DNA of 64,000 bases from Gillisia xinjiangensis. GTDB taxonomy: Bacteria; Bacteroidota; Bacteroidia; Flavobacteriales; Flavobacteriaceae. The notes under the pieces were generated by a model. The model was not told the origin of the DNA and did not search any database. It worked only from the letters and a program-made list of their open reading frames with translations. Where the stretch lies: contig NZ_JBKAHK010000003.1 of the NCBI RefSeq assembly GCF_046298265.1, positions 495,224 to 559,223 on the forward strand. The letters are read 5' to 3'. The position numbers and the translations under genes are program-made. This document shows, in pieces, positions 58,233 to 64,000 of this stretch (its first letter is position 1; each line of letters starts with the position of its first letter).

Positions 58233-58852
58233 ATGAAACAAAATCTCACTTCAAAAAACTCAATATCTATATCCACTATTCTGATCGCTGTTTTTTTTTA
58301 ATTTTCACCGGATGTAAAGACAAGGGTTATGATCAAATTCCTGAAGAAAAAGAACTTTCTGAAAAAGACTTTCAACAACGCGGGGAATATCTGGTAAAGA
58401 GTATAGGGTGCATGGATTGCCATTCTCCTAAGAAAATGGGAGAGAAAGGCCCGGAAGTAATTGCTGAGCTTCACCTATCAGGATATCCTTCAAAACGGGA
58501 ATTCTCCAAAATTGATACGTCAAACCTCAATAATGGTTGGATGCTTATGAACCCGGATCTAACCGCTGCCGTTGGTCCATGGGGCGTTTCATTTGCTTCC
58601 AATATTACTTCCGATGATACTGGAATAGGAAACTGGAGCCTGGAACAATTTAAAATCGCACTTATTAAAGGAAGATTCAAAGGAATGGAAAATGGAAGGG
58701 ATCTTTTACCTCCAATGCCTTGGCAGAATTTCGCCAATTTGACAAATAAAGACCTAAAGGCCATCTACACCTATCTACAAAGCACCAATCCCGTAAATAA
58801 TGTGGTACCTAATCCAATACCCTTTGCAGAAATATCAAATTTGGAGCTTTAG
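58233..58852 (+). pseudogene. Cytochrome c lipoprotein gene with a frameshift in a T9 run
   Basis: From ATG 58233 the frame reads MKQNLTSKNSISISTILIAV-FF and stops at TAA inside a run of nine T (58291-58299). If the run had ten T the frame would continue LIFTGCKDKGYDQIPEEKEL, giving a lipobox (FTGC), and then QRGEYLVKSIGCMDCHSPKK, a haem motif, on to the end at 58852. The product would be a 206-residue single-haem cytochrome c lipoprotein. The downstream part is intact (LPPMPWQNFANLTNKDLKAI). Either the gene is off by one T, or the sequence has a homopolymer error. Confidence 0.8.
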
Positions 58853-61800
58853 TTATTCAGATCCTTTCTTATTTATCATTGTTCCAGGCATGAAGCCAAA
58901 ATGCTTTTTGTAAGCCGAAAAGAACATATCCTTATTTTGAAAACCAGAGTTCCGGGCAACTTCAGAAAGATCTGAATTCCCAAGATCGATTAGGTTTTTG
59001 GCAAAAATCAACCTTGTTTTAACTATAAAGTCCAAGGGGGTTATTCCCTGAATGGTCTTGAGTTTCAAATAAAGAGCCTTGCTGGAAATTCCCATCGCTT
59101 CACTCAAATCTTCCACAGAAAAAGAATTGTTGGAGATGTTTTTTTCCACCAACTGCTCTATTCTGGTGATAAACACATCATCAAAATCACTTTTTAGGAG
59201 GTTGCTGTTACGTTCACTTAAACTTGTATTTACAAAAGGCAGGAAAACCTGAATTTTTAATTTAGCTGCAATTAACTGAAAAAGCGAATCCAGATTGACC
59301 GGTTTTTTAATAAGGCTTAGCCTACTATCTTCGATGTTTTGAGGCATCTGAGCTTCATTGGATTCAGAATACATTAAATAAACAGGCATTCCCATTAAAT
59401 TCGTATTATTTTTAAGGGCTTCTCTAAGAGCCAAACCATTCATTCCCGGCATATCAAAATCGGTAATAAGTATATCCGGATGTATCCTGGCAGCGATTTC
59501 ATAGGCTTGAATTCCATTTTTAGCCCCATAAACTTCCCCTAACTTTTTAAAGGATTCCAGAAATATTTTTCTTAATTCATCGTTGTTTTCAGCAATCAAA
59601 ATTTTTATTGATTCCGAAGGGATCGAAACAGGATTTTTTATTTCCGGTAGCATGGTTTCTTCCACCTCCGAAATTTTTTCATCTTTAAATTTTTCTGAAG
59701 TTTCCACGAAAATCTCAGGCTTTTTTTGATTCTTAAGAATGATTGTAAATGTTGTGCCCTGATTCTTACTACTTTCAAAAACGATACTTCCGCCAATTTT
59801 ATCGATGAAATCCTTCACATATAAAAGATCCATCTGACCTGAATTTGTTTTCGGCATACTGCCCTTTGAATTTTGGTAATATTCATTTATTACCTTTTGA
59901 TCTTCAACAGGCAATCCCAATCCATTATCGGCTATTTGCACTTTTAAGTCACCACGGTTGGTTGGAATTAAATTGATAATTATCTTACCTTCTTCAAAAG
60001 AGTACCGGATTGAATTTGACATAATATTGAAGAAAATTCTGTTCAAATAATCCAAATCATAATGGAAGAATTCCTGATTCCACTGATTGTTCACTATAAT
60101 TTCCATCTTTTTTTGGCTAAGAATTGGTGAGAGATCCTTCACCAATCCCTCCATATAATCCTTAACAGAAATTTTTGTAATCCTGGCTTGCTGTTTATTT
60201 TTATTAAAACCGGAGGCATGGAAATTTAAAACCGGCTCCAGTAGCATCCTTAACCTGTACACGATATTTTTTAAACGATAATTGCTTTCAGAAGAAGCAT
60301 CGTCGGAAAGCTGCTCTAAAGAGGCCAACAAAATTGTTAACGGCGTTCCTATTTCCTGGTTCAAATTATTATAAACTGAATTTTGGGTAGCTTTTATTCT
60401 TCGCTTTTTAATAATTTGGGAAACGAAAAATGGGATTAAAAGCAGAAGTATAAGAGCCAGAGAATAACCTATGTAAGCATTTGTTGTGAACCACCAGGGC
60501 GATTTTATGTTCAGGGAGATTTTCTCTACCGGACTCCATTTTCCATTGGAGCTTCTTGCCTTTACCTGGAAGGCATAATTCCCGGGAGCCAAATTGGCAT
60601 AATTCACCTTATTTTGGTTAGCCGGGTTAGACCATTCTTTATCAAAGCCATCCAGTTTCCATGAATAATTGAGTTGTGCCTGATTTCCAGGTTGTATGGC
60701 GAAAAAATTGAAGGAGACAGAATTCCTGTCATGTGTTAAACTCAATTCCTTTTCTGAATTTACCAAATTTAGCTGCTGTAATCCATGCTCGCTGGAATAT
60801 ATTCCCACAGAACCTATTACCATATTTGGGGTAGTTTCAGGTATATTTTTTAATTTCTCCGGATTAAAAATACTAACCCCCTTGAAAGTTCCAAAAGCGA
60901 GTCTATCATCTAATTGTGCAAAACTACCACGAGTAAACACCTCACTTAATAAACCATCTTCTTTATTGAAAACCCGAATTTCGGGATTTTCTTCCAGTTT
61001 AAAATTGACCAGACCTTTGGAAGTTCCGGCCCAAATTTCATTTTTCCCATAAATAATAAGTCCCTGAATTCTGTTTGATGGTAATCCAGTTATCTTATTA
61101 ATTATTTTAAAGGAATCTCTGGCAGCATCATAAATCACAATCCCGGCGCCCTCTGTAGCAAGAATTATTTTTCCCGAATTGGTTTCACCTATGGAATTTA
61201 TCGTGAAATAAGGAAGGTTTTTTGCGTTTGGCTGAAGTTTCTCAATAGGTATAACTTCACTCTTATTTCTCTTAATCTTAAAAACACCATTTTTTCCGGC
61301 AGCAAGAATATCTCCTGAAGCCAGTTCCAGTATGGCAGTTATACCTTTTAGGGAAAAACTCTTGATATCTCCATTTGGTTTTATTTTAGTTAGATCACCT
61401 TCCTCCCCACCGGCCCAAACATTTTTATTTGAATCTACCAACAGGGCATTTACTTTTTGAAGCTCAATTTTCACTTTAGAATCTATCGAATATTGCGCCC
61501 TTAAAAAAGTATTAATATTAACCTTAAAAACTCCATCGTTAAAAGTCGCCACCCACATATGGATATCGTCTGCGTGTAAATCCTTAATATCATCTGGAAT
61601 GTTGCTGGCTTTGGTAAAGGACAAATTCTTTAAATGTTGCCAGGAATTATTTTTGGTATTCCAAATACTAAGTCCCTGCCTGGTTCCAAACCAAACCTTC
61701 CCATTTTTATCTTTTTCTATGGCTGTAGTAAAATTATCGGCCAGGCTGCTGTATTTATTGGGATCATGCCGTATGAATTCAAAGTTGTTCTCCCTTATGT

Positions 61801-62767
61801 TTATGGAATTGATTTGTCCGGTTGTTGTAGAAACCCAAAGGGTATTTTGTTTATCCAGAAACAAGCCATTTAAATTATTATCAGAAAGAGAAAATAAATT
61901 GTTTTCCTGTTGTCGAAAATGGGAAACCAATCTAAGATCTTTATCCAGGATGAGTAAACCATCACCTTGGGTAGCTATATATAAATTACCCAAAGCGTCC
62001 TTGGAAAGTCCTGAAATAGGAATTTTCTGAGAGGAATACGGTAAACTATATATCTTTTCGGTGATTGAGAAATCAGTATTGGTTTTATAAAGACCGTCCT
62101 CCTGAGTTCCAATCAAATAAAATTCTCCTGTAAATAACAGACTTTGAATGTTCCAGTTTTTATTCCCTGGTAAATTGATCTTTTTATATTCAATGCTATT
62201 CTTTTTTAAGCTGAAAACCCCCTTAGAGGTACCAAACATAACATTTTGATTGGCATACATAATATGATTTACGGATTGTTCCGCGGGAAAGATTGAAATA
62301 AGCGCCAGTTTTTTTCCTGAATAATTCCAAATTCCATTATTGCAACCAAGCCACAATGTTCCTGTTTCGTCTTCGGTAATTTGTTGAACATTGGCTTGTG
62401 TAGATGGTCTTTCAGATGGTATTGCTTCAAAATACCCTTTTAGCCTGTTGTATTTAAGTAATCCGCTTTGAGCACCAACCCATATTTGATTTTTTGCATC
62501 TAAATAAACGGTATTTATTTTTCCGGTACCTTCCGGCAGGCCTTTGAAAAAATTAAAAAATTGAGATTGATAGGAATTATATCGCTCTATGTGAGTATCT
62601 GAAGCGATCCATAAATTCCCCAAACTATCCCTCTGTATCGCATTTATCTTCTGAAAATCCCCGTTTATTTCAGAAAGCTTTTCAATTTTCGGAATTTCCT
62701 GCGCAATACCTAACCCCGGTGTTATCAGCAATACTAAAAAGACCAATTTTAATTTAAAATACCTCAA
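58853..62767 (-). CDS. Hybrid propeller / histidine-kinase-like / receiver / AraC regulator (pseudokinase variant)
   Basis: A 1304-residue membrane regulator. Signal peptide; two seven-bladed propeller blocks (residues 25-680, repeats like NLWIASD, QIWVGAQ, TLWLGCN); a Y_Y_Y domain (NYSWKLDGFDKEWSN, near 730-770); a helix (YIGYSLALILLLLIPFFVSQ); a kinase region; a receiver (ILIAENNDELR, Asp1103 in LITDFDMPGMNG, Lys in IKKPVN); and an AraC DNA-binding domain (VEDLSEAMGISSKALYLKLK). The H-box reads NLNQEIGTPLTILL: Gln804 replaces the phosphorylated His, although the ATPase N- and G-boxes (NIMSNSIRYS, DNGLGLP) remain. It is convergent with the cytochrome gene, 0 bp apart. Confidence 0.9.
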   Translation of the reverse strand: MRYFKLKLVFLVLLITPGLGIAQEIPKIEKLSEINGDFQKINAIQRDSLGNLWIASDTHIERYNSYQSQFFNFFKGLPEGTGKINTVYLDAKNQIWVGAQSGLLKYNRLKGYFEAIPSERPSTQANVQQITEDETGTLWLGCNNGIWNYSGKKLALISIFPAEQSVNHIMYANQNVMFGTSKGVFSLKKNSIEYKKINLPGNKNWNIQSLLFTGEFYLIGTQEDGLYKTNTDFSITEKIYSLPYSSQKIPISGLSKDALGNLYIATQGDGLLILDKDLRLVSHFRQQENNLFSLSDNNLNGLFLDKQNTLWVSTTTGQINSINIRENNFEFIRHDPNKYSSLADNFTTAIEKDKNGKVWFGTRQGLSIWNTKNNSWQHLKNLSFTKASNIPDDIKDLHADDIHMWVATFNDGVFKVNINTFLRAQYSIDSKVKIELQKVNALLVDSNKNVWAGGEEGDLTKIKPNGDIKSFSLKGITAILELASGDILAAGKNGVFKIKRNKSEVIPIEKLQPNAKNLPYFTINSIGETNSGKIILATEGAGIVIYDAARDSFKIINKITGLPSNRIQGLIIYGKNEIWAGTSKGLVNFKLEENPEIRVFNKEDGLLSEVFTRGSFAQLDDRLAFGTFKGVSIFNPEKLKNIPETTPNMVIGSVGIYSSEHGLQQLNLVNSEKELSLTHDRNSVSFNFFAIQPGNQAQLNYSWKLDGFDKEWSNPANQNKVNYANLAPGNYAFQVKARSSNGKWSPVEKISLNIKSPWWFTTNAYIGYSLALILLLLIPFFVSQIIKKRRIKATQNSVYNNLNQEIGTPLTILLASLEQLSDDASSESNYRLKNIVYRLRMLLEPVLNFHASGFNKNKQQARITKISVKDYMEGLVKDLSPILSQKKMEIIVNNQWNQEFFHYDLDYLNRIFFNIMSNSIRYSFEEGKIIINLIPTNRGDLKVQIADNGLGLPVEDQKVINEYYQNSKGSMPKTNSGQMDLLYVKDFIDKIGGSIVFESSKNQGTTFTIILKNQKKPEIFVETSEKFKDEKISEVEETMLPEIKNPVSIPSESIKILIAENNDELRKIFLESFKKLGEVYGAKNGIQAYEIAARIHPDILITDFDMPGMNGLALREALKNNTNLMGMPVYLMYSESNEAQMPQNIEDSRLSLIKKPVNLDSLFQLIAAKLKIQVFLPFVNTSLSERNSNLLKSDFDDVFITRIEQLVEKNISNNSFSVEDLSEAMGISSKALYLKLKTIQGITPLDFIVKTRLIFAKNLIDLGNSDLSEVARNSGFQNKDMFFSAYKKHFGFMPGTMINKKGSE

Positions 62768-63006
62768 AATTTTAAAATTTAATTAAAATAATATTAACAA
62801 TTTACTGATATAAACCGCTGTATAAAAAGGAATTAAAAATGATTTATCAAAAGGTTATCAACCATAGGTTTCTTAAGATTTATGATTAATTGAAGTGATT
62901 TTTAATGAAATAATTGATCTCTTACTAACCTGTCGTAAAAGGCAAATGCCCTTAGATTGAAAATCTCGGGTTTTGGATATAGTGAATGGGGAATAAATCG
63001 TACTGT
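62768..63006. other. Gap, nothing recognised
   Basis: A/T-rich stretch upstream of the hybrid regulator. No open frame above 30 codons and no exact TAnnTTTG element. Confidence 0.4.
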
Positions 63007-63633
63007 TTAAAAATCTAATTTTTTGATATCTAAGCCGATCCCTCCCTCGAAATCAACAAAAATTAACATATGGCTCTCGATAAATTGTATATTTTCTACT
63101 AAAAAAGATCGCAAATTGCCAGAAACATAAATACCATTGGAAACCTCCATTGGATGCTCCATTTTCTCATTTATTGAAGGAAGCTTTTTTTCAATTTCCG
63201 GCCTCAAATCAAACTGCATTTTATTTTTAATTTTATCGTGCATAAAGGTATTTGCAATAGATTCTATAGCATTATTAAAGAGCCAGTTATTTGAGGTTCC
63301 ATTCAATGTAAAATCAATTACCCGAACTTGCTGTTTGGCTTTATCTAATTCCAGGGCAGCATAGAATTCAATTACGCCCTCTTTATTTTTAAAAATAGTG
63401 GTGAGGGTTTTAAATTTCACCTGCACTGCTATATCATACCCATCCTTGTAGCTTTTTTCAAGAGCAATAGATTGGATTTCGGCATAATTAGAAACCTTCC
63501 CATCCTTATCTGTTTTGGAGATATACTCGCCTTTAAATTTTTTCTGAAGATAGGTTTCTATCACTTTATAATCAATTTTGACTGGAAGTCTTAAAAAATT
63601 TAATACTTGTGACGGATTTCCGGTTTGTTCCAT
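63007..63633 (-). CDS. Hypothetical protein (weak DUF4403-like character)
   Basis: A 208-residue protein without signal peptide. It begins NPSQVLNFLRLPVKIDYKVI, then has beta-rich segments (YDIAVQVKFKTLTTIFKNKE, QVRVIDFTLNGTSNNWLFNN) and ends NGIYVSGNLRSFLVENIQFI with LIFVDFEGGIGLDIKKLDF. The order of short beta strands and paired helices resembles lipid-binding SMP/BPI-like or DUF4403 proteins, but the likeness is weak and half the usual length. It probably stands alone upstream of the regulator. Function unknown. Confidence 0.55.
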   Translation of the reverse strand: MEQTGNPSQVLNFLRLPVKIDYKVIETYLQKKFKGEYISKTDKDGKVSNYAEIQSIALEKSYKDGYDIAVQVKFKTLTTIFKNKEGVIEFYAALELDKAKQQVRVIDFTLNGTSNNWLFNNAIESIANTFMHDKIKNKMQFDLRPEIEKKLPSINEKMEHPMEVSNGIYVSGNLRSFLVENIQFIESHMLIFVDFEGGIGLDIKKLDF

Positions 63634-64000
63634 ATCTCTTTTATTTTATTCTTTTTGAATGATAATGATGATGCAGCTAACGTTTTGTTGATGACGCATG
63701 GCTATAATGGATAAATTAAGGTATTTCCAGTTAATTTAAGGATCTTTTTAAGAAAGTTTTTAGATCTGATCAAGGATTACATTTCAAAAACACATTTCAA
63801 ATAATTCAAATTATAATTAATTATTTAATGGAAAGCTCGGATTACAAATGCGAGCTATCTTATTTTACAAAGAAGGGATTTCGTTTAATAGCGGGGTTTA
63901 TGACGCAGATGGCCCGGATTTGCAATCCGCATCGAAGTCCTTGACTTTATTGCATAAAAAAAGCACCTATCTTTCGATACGTGCTTATAGAGTACTATAA
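63634..64000. other. Terminal gap with REP-like hairpins and a terminator for a gene beyond the window
   Basis: AGCTCGGATT/AATGCGAGCT arms (63834-63856) and CGGATT/AATCCG arms (63915-63929) form two hairpins 80 bp apart, the type seen in REP elements of Bacteroidota. AAGCACCTATC and GATACGTGCTT (63961-63986) form an 11-bp stem with one mismatch and, on the minus strand, a following T-run, so it likely ends a minus-strand gene to the right. Confidence 0.5.

Overview
The window looks like chromosomal DNA of a marine or soil Flavobacteriaceae member (Bacteroidota), in the Gramella / Salegentibacter / Zunongwangia neighbourhood. I infer this from the AT-rich sequence, promoters of the Bacteroidota type (TAnnTTTG), scarce Shine-Dalgarno sites, and family markers: the folK-deoxynucleoside kinase fusion, fused ResB-CcsA, DUF4377, DUF6448, a hybrid propeller/AraC regulator, and GH3 and DUF5117-type metalloprotease genes. 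No phage, integrase, intact IS or CRISPR array was seen.

Region 1 (1-17.7 kb) is a nitrogen-oxide and oxidative-stress island, almost all on the minus strand. It starts with a cut-off NarK-type transporter, a decayed porin, a DUF438/PAS protein, a methyltransferase and a universal stress protein. Then comes a probable operon under an Rrf2/NsrR-like regulator: DUF6448, AhpD-like protein, truncated NDH-2, azurin, hemerythrin, second AhpD-like protein and SDR. A second block holds an atypical cbb3-type oxidase (CcoN, fused CcoO/P-like dihaem protein, two small membrane proteins), truncated haemoglobin, RIC/ScdA and quinol NO reductase. A shared palindrome, GGACAA(n)TATCC, lies at promoters of both blocks and suggests one nitrosative-stress regulon.

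Region 2 (17.7-30 kb) is mixed accessory and core DNA: a YqiA esterase, a fragment of a WYL-type regulator, a Fic protein with an apparent auto-operator, a DUF2779 protein that reads as a Cas4-like Fe-S nuclease joined to a DEDD exonuclease, a DUF481 gene cut by a methyltransferase gene, small hypothetical genes, tRNA-Leu and tRNA-Gly, and mutS.

Region 3 (30-45 kb) is core and envelope DNA: ABC exporter, DUF4377 lipoprotein, SpoU methylase, folK-dNK, queuosine precursor transporter, AsmA protein, a tandem pair of small lipoproteins of opposite charge, VanX-like dipeptidase, metzincin-like protease, DUF2797 and GH3.

Region 4 (45-52 kb) is a nitrite ammonification operon: nrfH, nrfA, a porin and ccsBA (cytochrome c maturation). 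With the qNOR island it indicates respiratory ammonification plus NO detoxification; no nitrate reductase, NO-forming nitrite reductase or N2O reductase is in this window.

Region 5 (52-64 kb) holds era, a conserved protein of unknown role, a DksA/TraR zinc protein, an M1 peptidase, OsmC, a cytochrome c lipoprotein gene with a frameshift in a T9 run, a giant propeller-kinase-AraC hybrid whose kinase histidine is replaced by glutamine, and REP-like hairpins at the end. Several intergenic regions carry small palindromic repeats or gene remnants.
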